A stretch of 47,927 nt of DNA from a virus, in IMG/VR virus record IMGVR_UViG_3300007734_000708, positions 1 to 47,927 of that record. One strand, given 5' to 3'. Numbering within the stretch: position 1 is the first letter of the stretch; each line of letters opens with the position of its first letter. Made by a program: the position numbers and the translations under genes. The notes beneath the pieces were generated by a model that was not told where the DNA came from, did not search any database, and saw only the letters and a program-made list of their open reading frames with translations. Shown here piece by piece: positions 38,613 to 45,797 of the stretch.

Positions 38613-38711
38613 TAGTCGAGGTAGGACTTGCACCTACACGCATTGTTATGCAACTGAACAGTTGTGTCTTCTATCGGAATGGATATCCATTCTCGCTTCC
38701 ACCACCCGACT
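38613..38711 (-). tRNA. tRNA-like element D, strongly aberrant
   Basis: 99 nt. Acceptor AGTCGGG/CTCGACT and T-stem GTAGG/CCTAC pair well, but the T-loop is TGCAAGT instead of TTCRANN. Instead of normal D and anticodon arms there are three tight hairpins: the perfect palindrome GAATGGATATCCATTC, CAACTG-TT-CAGTTG, and GCAT-AACA-ATGC. No 7-nt anticodon loop can be drawn. It may be a tRNA-like RNA or a decayed tRNA; it is less likely to decode. Confidence 0.42.
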
Positions 38712-38718
38712 TTAAGTA

Positions 38719-39525
38719 TTACGCAGGGCAATACTCTGTAGCTAACTCATATAGTTTCGAATTCAAAGCCATATCTTGATTGAAGTTTTTTATCTTACGT
38801 GCTTTACGTTCTTTAACTCCAAATTTATAGTTAAAATTCCCACCAATGATTCGCTCCTGTACTCGATTAAACACACTCCATAAACTATTTCCTGTGTCTT
38901 CGGCTCGTACCGGTTGTGTAAATTCATTGAAATCAATTTTTATACGTTTGATTTCATCTGCACCAAACCTAATTTCAAGTGCTTTTTTAGCAAACGATTT
39001 GATTTGGTTTTCGGTCAGTTGAGTTTGTTTGAATTTATTCATTGATTCAACTGTAAGTGGTAGTTTTTCTACCATTTTCGAAATTGTTTTCTGTAATTCA
39101 GAAAAGTCATATCCAAAGTGTCTGATTTTTAGGTCAGCAAAGTCTTGTGTTGATATGACTAATCCATTTTCACATACCAAACGGAATATACCTGCTTTAA
39201 ATGTAAATGAATTTTTCCCATCACTACTGTTTGTAAGTAGGATTTGTGGGAATACTGTATCTCCGTCTTTACCTTCAATTACTAAGTCACTATGTCGAAA
39301 TACAACTAAGTGTTTTTGATAACCTGCACCTTTACGTGCTTTGACTTCTTTAGCATCAACTACATTCCATCCTAGTTTACTCATGTCTTCAATTACCTTA
39401 AAGGTAGGAATGTGTGAGTACTTTTCTGAGGTTGTTTCTGATCCTTTTTTAGCAAATATACTATTTGCTTTTGCTTTGATTTCTTCCATTGAAAGAAATT
39501 CTGTGTTTGAGAGGTTTAACGGCAT
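38719..39525 (-). CDS. DUF932-like phage protein
   Basis: 268 aa. Signature segments are YQKHLVVFRHSDLVI, FPQILLTNSSDGKNSFTFKA and GIFRLVCENGLVIS (about residues 70-130), followed by LWSVFNRVQERIIGG near 215-230. These match the DUF932/phage-plasmid-like family ('...R.S.D.S.a.......GvfR.VC.NGL'). Members are common in large phages and plasmids; the molecular function is unresolved. It sits between DNA ligase and tRNA-like element D, driven by promoter copy 20. Confidence 0.78.
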   Translation of the reverse strand: MPLNLSNTEFLSMEEIKAKANSIFAKKGSETTSEKYSHIPTFKVIEDMSKLGWNVVDAKEVKARKGAGYQKHLVVFRHSDLVIEGKDGDTVFPQILLTNSSDGKNSFTFKAGIFRLVCENGLVISTQDFADLKIRHFGYDFSELQKTISKMVEKLPLTVESMNKFKQTQLTENQIKSFAKKALEIRFGADEIKRIKIDFNEFTQPVRAEDTGNSLWSVFNRVQERIIGGNFNYKFGVKERKARKIKNFNQDMALNSKLYELATEYCPA

Positions 39526-39549
39526 AACTTATTTTTTTATTTGTTAATA

Positions 39550-39578
39550 TAAATGTACGACAAGTATCCTTGGAAGCC
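39550..39578 (-). promoter_or_regulatory. 29-nt promoter-like element (copy 20)
   Basis: GGCTTCCAAGGATA ... TACATTTA, 29 nt, 24 bases before the DUF932-like gene. Confidence 0.65.
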
Positions 39579-39583
39579 AAACT

Positions 39584-40678
39584 CTATTCATAGGATTCTC
39601 TATCTATTTTTATTACATAAGGGAACCTAGGTACACCATCAGGTGTTAGGTTAAAGTATTTTACTGTAGCTGATTTGCCTATGAGTTGTGTTCTATTTTG
39701 CCACATTGCTTTACATTCATCCCAATTAAATTTAGGTGAAGCGTTAAAGCGGTGTCCTGTTTTACTTTCAAATATAAATGCTCCAATCATTCCTGTTTTA
39801 TTTCCATTCCCCTCTTCTATATCTAATATAGTATATTCTTCATCTATGAATGATTTGTGTTTGAGTAGTGATTTGCTTCGTTTATTTTCGTATGGTTTAT
39901 CTAAACGAAGCATTTGACCTTCGTAACCCATAGCCATGTATTCGTTATACCATGACATTAATTCAGTTTCGTTATTTATTTGTGTAGTTCCTACTTTAAC
40001 ACAGCAATTAGGTAGTGAAATTAAATTCAAATAAGCGTTTCTAGAAACGAAATCCGCCCCTACACTAGGAATATCATAAATGTGGTATTGAATTTGTTCA
40101 GCGCTTGCTTTTAAGTCTGATGCTGTTGGCTTAGTTTTCTTTACCAACGAACAAATAGCATTAAAGTCGTTTGCAAATTTATCTGCATACAATTCTCCAT
40201 CAAACACCAAGTCGGGGTTTGTTTCAAATATGTATTTTAATGCTTCAAAAATATGGGGTGCGGATATAATGGGTTTACCGTTTCGAGACCACATTCCATC
40301 TGCCCTAACAATACAACGTATACCATCGAGTTTAGGCTGTGAATAAACAGGGAATGTAATTTTATCTTTATAGTCGTGATAGTCCTGAGCCAACATTGGT
40401 TTAAAGTAGACAGGTTTATCTATGTCACGTATGTTGTCAAATGAACCTAGTTCAATTCGTTTAACCCACATTGCTTCAGCTTCTGCTTTAGCTTGTTGTT
40501 CGGGTGTGGTTGCGTTTTTCTTACCTACGTTTTTAGCTTCACAACACGTCCATTCACTTGTTGTTTTGATTCCATCTGTATAACCTGAGATAGTACGAAA
40601 ACAACTCCCCTCTACTTCAACTGTCCATTCATTGATTTTACCATTGACAGCTCGTTTATATAATGTGTTAAATTTCAT
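39584..40678 (-). CDS. ATP-dependent DNA ligase
   Basis: 364 aa. Nucleotidyltransferase motifs are in order: motif I YSQPKLDGIRC with the adenylated K116, motif III VFDGELY (158-164), motif IV YEGQMLR (252-258) and motif V KSLLKHK (269-275). A short OB-type C-terminal domain ends around PYVIKIDRESYE. The first ~80 residues (INEWTVEVEGSCFRTISGYT ...) look like a WGR-type DNA-binding domain, an unusual N-terminal addition for a small phage ligase. The enzyme seals nicks during phage replication and repair. Its ATG follows the right box of promoter copy 21 by 4 bases. Confidence 0.9.
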   Translation of the reverse strand: MKFNTLYKRAVNGKINEWTVEVEGSCFRTISGYTDGIKTTSEWTCCEAKNVGKKNATTPEQQAKAEAEAMWVKRIELGSFDNIRDIDKPVYFKPMLAQDYHDYKDKITFPVYSQPKLDGIRCIVRADGMWSRNGKPIISAPHIFEALKYIFETNPDLVFDGELYADKFANDFNAICSLVKKTKPTASDLKASAEQIQYHIYDIPSVGADFVSRNAYLNLISLPNCCVKVGTTQINNETELMSWYNEYMAMGYEGQMLRLDKPYENKRSKSLLKHKSFIDEEYTILDIEEGNGNKTGMIGAFIFESKTGHRFNASPKFNWDECKAMWQNRTQLIGKSATVKYFNLTPDGVPRFPYVIKIDRESYE

Positions 40679-40682
40679 ATTG

Positions 40683-40711
40683 TAAAGGTAAGGTAAATTG
40701 TTTTGAAAGCC
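40683..40711 (-). promoter_or_regulatory. 29-nt promoter-like element (copy 21)
   Basis: GGCTTTCAAAACAA ... TACCTTTA, 29 nt, directly before the ligase ATG; overlaps the last base of the stop of the 61-aa gene. Confidence 0.6.
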
Positions 40712-40896
40712 TAATTTTTAGTAGGCAAACGAAAGATGTTTTTCTGTCTATCTGTGTGGCCGTTGTTATAATCATCTATACGTTGAGCGAGTTCCATTTG
40801 TTTGGCTACTTCAAGTAAATCTTTAGAAATAATAGGAGTACCTTCAAACGTTAACATTGAATTAAGCCACTCTACTGCTGTTTGTTTATTTTCCAT
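40711..40896 (-). CDS. TAVEWL-family small protein, last of series
   Basis: 61 aa from MENKQTAVEWLNSMLTFEGT, the same opening as the genes at 41386 and 42719. The longer frame upstream starts inside the preceding gene and is rejected. Its first 11 bases (ATGGAAAATAA) also encode the end (YGK-stop) of the upstream paralogue. The C-terminus diverges (HTDRQKNIFRLPTKN). Function unknown; family common in Bacteroidota phages as far as I recall. Confidence 0.65.
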   Translation of the reverse strand: MENKQTAVEWLNSMLTFEGTPIISKDLLEVAKQMELAQRIDDYNNGHTDRQKNIFRLPTKN

Positions 40897-41089
40897 AAGT
40901 TTCATTGTAGTATTGTTCTTTAGGTGTTCCTTTGAAAGCCATTGAATCCCATTTCCCTTTATCAAAAGCATCTTCTATCTGTTGCTTTTCCATTTCTAAA
41001 TACTTTTTACAATGTTCCTCATTGAATATTGACATATCAATATTTCTTAAATCATATATTAGTTGTTTAACTGCTGTCATATTAGTCAT
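40886..41089 (-). CDS. TAVEWL-family small protein
   Basis: 67 aa, MTNMTAVKQLIYDLRNIDMS at the start (the second Met, giving MTAVKQL, may be the true start), KYLEMEKQQIEDAFDKGKWD in the middle and EQYYNETYGK at the end. The middle and end match the paralogues at 41376-41570 and 42709-42936. The stop overlaps the next gene start by 11 bases. Confidence 0.65.
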   Translation of the reverse strand: MTNMTAVKQLIYDLRNIDMSIFNEEHCKKYLEMEKQQIEDAFDKGKWDSMAFKGTPKEQYYNETYGK

Positions 41090-41165
41090 GATAATCTTTT
41101 TTATAATTAATTGTTTGATATCCTATCATACCCAATATAGCTATCCATAAAATTAAAGTTCCCAT
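41082..41165 (-). CDS. 27-aa membrane peptide
   Basis: MGTLILWIAILGMIGYQTIN followed by YKKDYHD: one transmembrane helix and a short charged tail. It overlaps both neighbours (13 and 8 bases), as small genes do in this operon. Supported by intact frame and context only. Confidence 0.45.
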   Translation of the reverse strand: MGTLILWIAILGMIGYQTINYKKDYHD

Positions 41166-41386
41166 ACATTATTTTTATAAGTTTCATCAAAATAATCAGT
41201 ACCCATTCTTTGTGGTTGCATAGCACCTTTGTTAAATGCTTTTATTATCTGTTGCTTTTCCATTTCTTTGGCTTGTTCACATAATTCATCTAATTCATTC
41301 CAAGTTAGTTCACAATACTGAGGGTCACCATATTCTTCAAGTTCTTTTTTTAACCACTCTACTGCTGTTTGTTTTTTATTTTCCAT
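41153..41386 (-). CDS. TAVEWL-family small protein
   Basis: 77 aa from MENKKQTAVEWLKKELEEYG, with AKEMEKQQIIKAFNKGAMQP and FDETYKNNVWEL at the end. It starts in the 11-base overlap with the upstream paralogue. The longer frame beginning MLILKQ lies within that gene and is rejected. Family function unknown. Confidence 0.68.
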   Translation of the reverse strand: MENKKQTAVEWLKKELEEYGDPQYCELTWNELDELCEQAKEMEKQQIIKAFNKGAMQPQRMGTDYFDETYKNNVWEL

Positions 41387-41570
41387 AAGTTTCTTTATAG
41401 TATTGTTCAAATTCATATTTTCTTGGAAACACATCTGCTTTAAGATGAGCATCCATCATTTGTTCTTTTTCAATTTCTAAGTACATATCCCAATTCACAA
41501 CCATTTTGGTTCCTGACTTCATTTCATAATCTAAAGCTTCTTTTAAAAGCTGAACGGCTGTTTGTTTCAT
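41376..41570 (-). CDS. TAVEWL-family small protein
   Basis: 64 aa from MKQTAVQLLKEALDYEMKSG; a Met four codons earlier is possible but breaks the family start. Middle MYLEIEKEQMMDAHLKADVF, end EQYYKETYGK. Its last 11 bases are shared with the start of the next paralogue. Confidence 0.66.
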   Translation of the reverse strand: MKQTAVQLLKEALDYEMKSGTKMVVNWDMYLEIEKEQMMDAHLKADVFPRKYEFEQYYKETYGK

Positions 41571-41575
41571 AATGT

Positions 41576-41695
41576 TTACCACGAATCGTCGTGGTGCGTT
41601 TTATCTTTATTTAGTAATACAGGTAATACAATAAATACAATGAATATAGTTGCATAAATGAATATAATTATTTTATCAACAGCATCCAAATTCAT
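41576..41695 (-). CDS. 39-aa membrane peptide
   Basis: MNLDAVDKIIIFIYATIFIV then FIVLPVLLNKDKTHHDDSW: a long transmembrane helix with acidic N- and His/Asp-rich C-terminus. It fills the gap between the 246-aa gene and a TAVEWL-type gene. Short membrane peptides are recurrent in this operon. Confidence 0.5.
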   Translation of the reverse strand: MNLDAVDKIIIFIYATIFIVFIVLPVLLNKDKTHHDDSW

Positions 41696-41701
41696 TTATA
41701 A

Positions 41702-42442
41702 TTAGTTTCTAAACCAATTTATCATTCCGTCATAAAATACACTTCCATGGTTTATACTTCCATAATCTTTACTTTCATTAAAATATTGTTGTTCTATTTC
41801 CATGTCTTCTATTTCTTCTTCACTTACTTCTTTTGAAGTTAATTTAGTTGTTCTTCTTTCTAATTCACCCCACCATTGTTTTGATGACATATATTCTAGA
41901 TCAGGTTCAATTTTAATTTCACCAGGTTCGTATCCTAAAAGTATTTTTGCTGGTAGATTGTGATACCAAATTTTTCTTCCGATTTCTGTTTCAGGGTTGA
42001 TGAAGTTGAATGGATGTTCAATCATTTTATCAATTTTGACCTGAGCTGCGGCCATTGCTCCGTTTAAATCTCTATAATGAAATTTGTAAACTTCTTTTCC
42101 GTTTGCTTTAATAGTACAAACACCTCCACTTCTAATACTCCACTCGTCCCACTTATATTTTGAGCTATTAAACTGACGATAGTTTACTTCCCAACAAACA
42201 CGATGAACACCTTTATCAATGTAAGGAATAAGTTCTCGCTCAGGGTTTCCTATTTGTGTATCATATTGTGAATAATCTAACCACCAAGTATCAGGGCATC
42301 CATTATACTTTCCTAGGTTATGTTCGTATCCTTCAATACTATAGACAGGATACATGTTTTCGTGAATTTGGATTTCAAATATTTTTCGGATATTGTCTTC
42401 TCCAAATTTATCTTTTGCTTGTTGTAGCGTAAGTACTCCCAT
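41702..42442 (-). CDS. uncharacterised 246-aa protein
   Basis: Begins MGVLTLQQAKDKFGEDNIRK. Rich in Trp and Tyr, with YNGCPDTWWLDYSQYDTQIG, then VCWEVNYRQFNSSKYKWDEW around residues 50-105 and an acidic C-terminal part (SEEEIEDMEIEQQYFNESKD). No signal peptide, membrane helix or catalytic motif is recognised. One base separates it from the upstream TAVEWL-type gene. It could be a host-takeover or DNA-mimic type protein, but there is no direct evidence. Confidence 0.6.
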   Translation of the reverse strand: MGVLTLQQAKDKFGEDNIRKIFEIQIHENMYPVYSIEGYEHNLGKYNGCPDTWWLDYSQYDTQIGNPERELIPYIDKGVHRVCWEVNYRQFNSSKYKWDEWSIRSGGVCTIKANGKEVYKFHYRDLNGAMAAAQVKIDKMIEHPFNFINPETEIGRKIWYHNLPAKILLGYEPGEIKIEPDLEYMSSKQWWGELERRTTKLTSKEVSEEEIEDMEIEQQYFNESKDYGSINHGSVFYDGMINWFRN

Positions 42443-42443
42443 T

Positions 42444-42719
42444 TTATTTATAATTATTTTCTGCGTAATAGTTGGATATTTTCTTTCTTAAAGTTGTAAT
42501 AGCGTCGCCAACTTCTCCTTTTGCATAATCTTCTATTAAAGATAATTCTAAATCTATTTGACTAATAACACTGTCTCTTTGTTCAGTTTGTTCTTTTTCC
42601 TTTTCTTTAGCTATAGCAAAAGTAAATGTAGCTGTTTCAAATAAGTCTCCATCGTGTTCAAAATGGGATTTTATTTTATCCCAATACCATTCAACCGCTG
42701 TTTGTTTTTTATTTTCCAT
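42444..42719 (-). CDS. TAVEWL-family small protein
   Basis: 91 aa, MENKKQTAVEWYWDKIKSHF at the start and FAIAKEKEKEQTEQRDSVIS in the middle. The C-terminal part differs from its paralogues and ends in KKISNYYAENNYK. Its first 11 bases overlap the end of the upstream paralogue. Confidence 0.66.
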   Translation of the reverse strand: MENKKQTAVEWYWDKIKSHFEHDGDLFETATFTFAIAKEKEKEQTEQRDSVISQIDLELSLIEDYAKGEVGDAITTLRKKISNYYAENNYK

Positions 42720-42936
42720 AAGTTTCGTTGTAGTATTTTTCTGCTGCTAATCTTTGTAAAGGATTGTCTTTTACCATCCAAGCATCTATTAACTGCTCAC
42801 GCTCCACTGCTATATAAGTGTGTTGTATAGCCATTTCAATTGCTTGATAACATCTATCCCATTCTTTACTCATGGGTAGGTTTGCTCTTTCATCTTTTAA
42901 TTGAGCAAGTAGTTGTTGCATTGCTGTTTGTTTCAT
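42709..42936 (-). CDS. TAVEWL-family small protein
   Basis: 75 aa, MKQTAMQQLLAQLKDERANL, then YIAVEREQLIDAWMVKDNPL and AAEKYYNETYGK. It is the first of the paralogue series in transcription order and shares its last 11 bases with the next gene. Confidence 0.66.
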   Translation of the reverse strand: MKQTAMQQLLAQLKDERANLPMSKEWDRCYQAIEMAIQHTYIAVEREQLIDAWMVKDNPLQRLAAEKYYNETYGK

Positions 42937-42946
42937 ATTAGCTATT

Positions 42947-43219
42947 TTATTTTGCGTTATTGGTTTTCAGGTTTTGAAGTATTCCTGCTATACTTTCTAG
43001 TTGATCTGTGCTTAGGTTAGCATACTTTACTATTTTAATTTTTCTAAATTCTTTATCTCCTTTGTTGTTTGACCTAACTTGAAGTAGTGAGAAGGTATAA
43101 TCTTCATATACAATCGTAATATCTTCCCATTTGTTCCATTTGGTTGGAATATTGAATGTGTAAGCACCTATTATAAATCCTATGCTAAGGATTATCAATG
43201 TTGTTAGAAATTCTATCAT
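42947..43219 (-). CDS. membrane-anchored small protein
   Basis: 90 aa. Residues 2-23 (IEFLTTLIILSIGFIIGAYT) form a transmembrane helix or uncleaved signal. The rest is soluble and charged (TKWNKWEDITIVYEDYTFSL; VKYANLSTDQLESIAGILQN). Ten bases before the TAVEWL series. No family recognised. Confidence 0.6.
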   Translation of the reverse strand: MIEFLTTLIILSIGFIIGAYTFNIPTKWNKWEDITIVYEDYTFSLLQVRSNNKGDKEFRKIKIVKYANLSTDQLESIAGILQNLKTNNAK

Positions 43220-43225
43220 AGTGGT

Positions 43226-43801
43226 TTAATATAAATCGTAATATTCTTTTATTTCATCTAACTGAGAAGGATCTACTACAAACGATTCCCAATCGTCCTT
43301 TGCTACTTCTACATCCCTAACATCAATGTAAAATGTTTTGGGTGTGAATGGAAATGATTTGATGTATCCTTTTTTACCTACCATCTTACTTCTGTCTCCT
43401 GTTTTATAATCTTCTTCAGACAGCCAAGCAAATCCACTCCAACAAGTTCCATTTTGATCTCGTTTTACGATTGCATCAATATAGTAAGGTCTTCCGTCTT
43501 TACCATCTTTGAATATAGCTGAGCATCTCTTGTTTTGATACCAAGAACCACCAACACCTAAGTCTCTTACATCACACCATTCTTCATCTTTACCTGTGAT
43601 GCCAATTAGTGGTTTGAAGTTTGCTACTTTTTCAAATACACTAATGACATATGGAGCTGACATTCCAGAGTGGCCTTGTTTGGCAAATACCTCTATAAGT
43701 TCCATTACTGCTTTACCAGTCATTCCATCATAGAAGTCTCCTTCTTTATCAAATAGTCCTGCTATTTGTAATTCTGTTTTTGCGTGTTCAATTAAGCTCA
43801 T
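43226..43801 (-). CDS. conserved phage protein of unknown function (191 aa)
   Basis: MSLIEHAKTELQIAGLFDKE, then HSGMSAPYVISVFEKVANFK, then SWYQNKRCSAIFKDGKDGRP. I associate the 'GHSG.Sa.y....l.kv..f.pl.pltG...eW' plus 'QNkRcs.vFkd' pattern with a widespread family in phages of very different hosts; no function is established to my knowledge. Conserved Cys and His residues are visible but no clear active site. It overlaps the next gene upstream by 4 bases. Confidence 0.7.
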   Translation of the reverse strand: MSLIEHAKTELQIAGLFDKEGDFYDGMTGKAVMELIEVFAKQGHSGMSAPYVISVFEKVANFKPLIGITGKDEEWCDVRDLGVGGSWYQNKRCSAIFKDGKDGRPYYIDAIVKRDQNGTCWSGFAWLSEEDYKTGDRSKMVGKKGYIKSFPFTPKTFYIDVRDVEVAKDDWESFVVDPSQLDEIKEYYDLY

Positions 43802-44379
43802 ACTGATTTTAAATAAATTTGATATAATTCTTCTTCTGTTTTGTATCCCATTTTAGAGTCTTCTAGTTGACATTCCCACATCCATTTGTCTGTAACCCAT
43901 ATTGACATCCAATCCGATTGGGCTAGCCACTTTGCAAAGTCAATACATGCTTCTTTTTCTAGTTCCTCTTCATATTCTTGTTGTTGTTCATAAGCACAAT
44001 GAGGACAGTCTTCCATTTTGCAAATAAATTCTTCCATAGTAGGACCTGATGTATAACCTTCCGCTTCTATTTCCTCTATTTGTTTTTCAAATTGTTCTGT
44101 AGTTATACTTTTTAGGTGGTCCTTTAATTTTTGAGTTAATGGTTTAAGTGTTTCGTCATACAATTTAGTTATTGAAGCATAACTTACGGTTTCTTGAGTA
44201 AGCGGATCGGTTATGTCTATCAATGTAAATTCAACCGCTTGTCCGTGTCTGTCATCTAATTTAATGTCTGATCTAAAGGCTAGTGCTCGAAGATCAAGAT
44301 AATAAAGTGGATAACCAAATGGTGCTTCAGAACTAGTTACAAACCATCCTAAATGAGTTAATGTTATTGTTCCAATCAT
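43798..44379 (-). CDS. uncharacterised 193-aa protein with CxxC
   Basis: MIGTITLTHLGWFVTSSEAP, with FICKMEDCPHCAYEQQQEYE near residues 118-137 (possible metal-binding CxxC) and Trp-rich AQSDWMSIWVTDKWMWECQL near the end. Overlaps both neighbours by 4 bases (ATGA type). Parts of the N-terminus are beta-rich. Function unknown. Confidence 0.62.
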   Translation of the reverse strand: MIGTITLTHLGWFVTSSEAPFGYPLYYLDLRALAFRSDIKLDDRHGQAVEFTLIDITDPLTQETVSYASITKLYDETLKPLTQKLKDHLKSITTEQFEKQIEEIEAEGYTSGPTMEEFICKMEDCPHCAYEQQQEYEEELEKEACIDFAKWLAQSDWMSIWVTDKWMWECQLEDSKMGYKTEEELYQIYLKSV

Positions 44380-44639
44380 ACAAAATAAGTGTAATCGGTG
44401 TATTGATATTCATTCCCTATCTTTTTACACATTCCATGCCCCATATATTTTGAGTAGAGGTAGGCTTCAGCATCCTGATATGTTTTGTGAGATATTCTTT
44501 TTGGTTTTATTTCAGTGTTGAAAATTTCTTTCCAACCAAGCCAAGTTTGTTTCTCAATAACATATTCTATTCGAGAACGTCCATTTTCCCATTTTAAATC
44601 ACTAACACAATGAGTGTATTCTACTATTCTAAATTTCAT
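44376..44639 (-). CDS. uncharacterised 87-aa protein
   Basis: MKFRIVEYTHCVSDLKWENG then YVIEKQTWLGWKEIFNTEIK, ending YTDYTYFV. A small beta-rich protein; the 'yvIEkqtwlGWk.if.....' segment resembles small phage proteins of unknown role. Overlaps both neighbours. Confidence 0.6.
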   Translation of the reverse strand: MKFRIVEYTHCVSDLKWENGRSRIEYVIEKQTWLGWKEIFNTEIKPKRISHKTYQDAEAYLYSKYMGHGMCKKIGNEYQYTDYTYFV

Positions 44640-44916
44640 AATTTATTTGGTCTTTAATTTTATTTTTCATCCATTCGATTGCTAATTCAGCACCTACAAT
44701 AACTCCATCATTGTATTGACCATCGTCAAGGTGTTTTGTATAAGGGAATGACTTCATATATTCATCTATCTCTTCATCTGTTGGTAGGACTATTGGTTGA
44801 AGTGCTTTCAAGTGTTTTTTAATTCTTTCATTAGCAACCTCCCCGCTAAACCAATCATTATAATCACGTATAGATTTGATAGTATTGAGTAATTGTTCTT
44901 CTGTGTATAGTTTCAT
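44629..44916 (-). CDS. MKLYT-family small protein
   Basis: 95 aa, MKLYTEEQLLNTIKSIRDYN at the start, LQPIVLPTDEEIDEYMKSFP in the middle and GAELAIEWMKNKIKDQINYE at the end. It matches the gene at 45131-45412 in all three parts, so the two are paralogues. Start context and 11-base overlap with the next gene fit the operon style. Function unknown. Confidence 0.66.
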   Translation of the reverse strand: MKLYTEEQLLNTIKSIRDYNDWFSGEVANERIKKHLKALQPIVLPTDEEIDEYMKSFPYTKHLDDGQYNDGVIVGAELAIEWMKNKIKDQINYEI

Positions 44917-45134
44917 AACAACCTCCCTTCTCCACTCTCATACCATTTGTCTACACTACCGTATTTAGCAATTTGTTTGTTGCTATTATCTTCTACTCTA
45001 CGGTATGCTTCTCTCCATTTCTGTTTAGTTTCTTCATCAGCATCTTTTGGATATGTGCCTGAATGAATTTGAAGTTGGTCAATCTCTTCATCCGTTAGAT
45101 GGAAGGGGTCTTTTGGTTTAAAGTTTATTTTCAT
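44913..45134 (-). CDS. 73-aa protein related to operon neighbours
   Basis: MKINFKPKDPFHLTDEEIDQ then KDADEETKQKWREAYRRVED, ending KWYESGEGRLL. The LTDEEIDQL segment resembles the central part of the MKLYT family, so it may share part of that module. 4-base overlaps on both sides. Confidence 0.58.
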   Translation of the reverse strand: MKINFKPKDPFHLTDEEIDQLQIHSGTYPKDADEETKQKWREAYRRVEDNSNKQIAKYGSVDKWYESGEGRLL

Positions 45135-45412
45135 TTGTTACCTCCTTGTATTTTATCTTTTATCCATTTAGCACCAGCTTTGAAGTACTTTCTTTGCCAA
45201 TTATCCTCACCATGTGATATGAAATTCTTATTTATAAATGCATCTATCTCCTCCTCACTTGGTAGTTCTATTGGGTTTCTATCTTTTAAAAATATATCTA
45301 CAAATTCTTTTGCTTCACGTTCATCGTGACCAAGTATACTATGAGATTCGTGTGTATAATTTTTTAATGATTCTACTAAATCGATTAAATCTTGTTTTGT
45401 ATATAATTTCAT
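45131..45412 (-). CDS. MKLYT-family small protein, first gene of operon
   Basis: 93 aa, MKLYTKQDLIDLVESLKNYT at the start, RNPIELPSEEEIDAFINKNF in the middle and KAGAKWIKDKIQGGNK at the end. Paralogue of 44629-44916. The ATG lies 4 bases after the right box of promoter copy 22, making it the first gene of the 45.4-40.7 kb operon. Confidence 0.66.
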   Translation of the reverse strand: MKLYTKQDLIDLVESLKNYTHESHSILGHDEREAKEFVDIFLKDRNPIELPSEEEIDAFINKNFISHGEDNWQRKYFKAGAKWIKDKIQGGNK

Positions 45413-45416
45413 ATTG

Positions 45417-45445
45417 TAAATGTAAGATATTTTTTTGAGGAAGCC
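45417..45445 (-). promoter_or_regulatory. 29-nt promoter-like element (copy 22)
   Basis: GGCTTCCTCAAAAA ... TACATTTA, 29 nt. It is the most upstream copy in this window and starts a long operon of at least 16 small genes without another copy until 40711. Confidence 0.65.
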
Positions 45446-45451
45446 AAGCGT

Positions 45452-45796
45452 TTAGTATAAGTCTTCTGAAAACAAACCTACTTTTGGGTTAATTAAAAAG
45501 TTTCTCCACACCTGACCCTGACTAACTGCTACTTCAGCTGCTTCAAGTCTATCCACGAATCTATTTGTGCTGGTAAGAAACCCTTGTTCATGCTCTCCAA
45601 CACTGTCAGGGCCAAAAGTTACGGAACGAAGAGTTCCAAGTGACCTCATAATGTCAATGCAGTGTCCATGTCTGTGGCCACACACAACAATGCCCTTGTC
45701 TACATTTTTAGGTAATAGCCTTTGTGTGGGTAAATCTTTATACCATATTGCTGCACACAAAATATACTCTTCACCTGTGTCTATTACTTTATTCAT
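45452..45796 (-). CDS. conserved phage/bacterial protein of unknown function
   Basis: 114 aa. It contains YILCAAIWYKD, then KGIVVCGHRHGHCIDIMRSL, then FLTSTNRFVDRLEAAEVAVS. This three-part signature is familiar from many phages; no function known to me. Conserved Cys/His (CGHRHGHC) suggests metal binding. Last gene of the 47.9-45.4 kb operon. Confidence 0.7.
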   Translation of the reverse strand: MNKVIDTGEEYILCAAIWYKDLPTQRLLPKNVDKGIVVCGHRHGHCIDIMRSLGTLRSVTFGPDSVGEHEQGFLTSTNRFVDRLEAAEVAVSQGQVWRNFLINPKVGLFSEDLY

Positions 45797-45797
45797 T

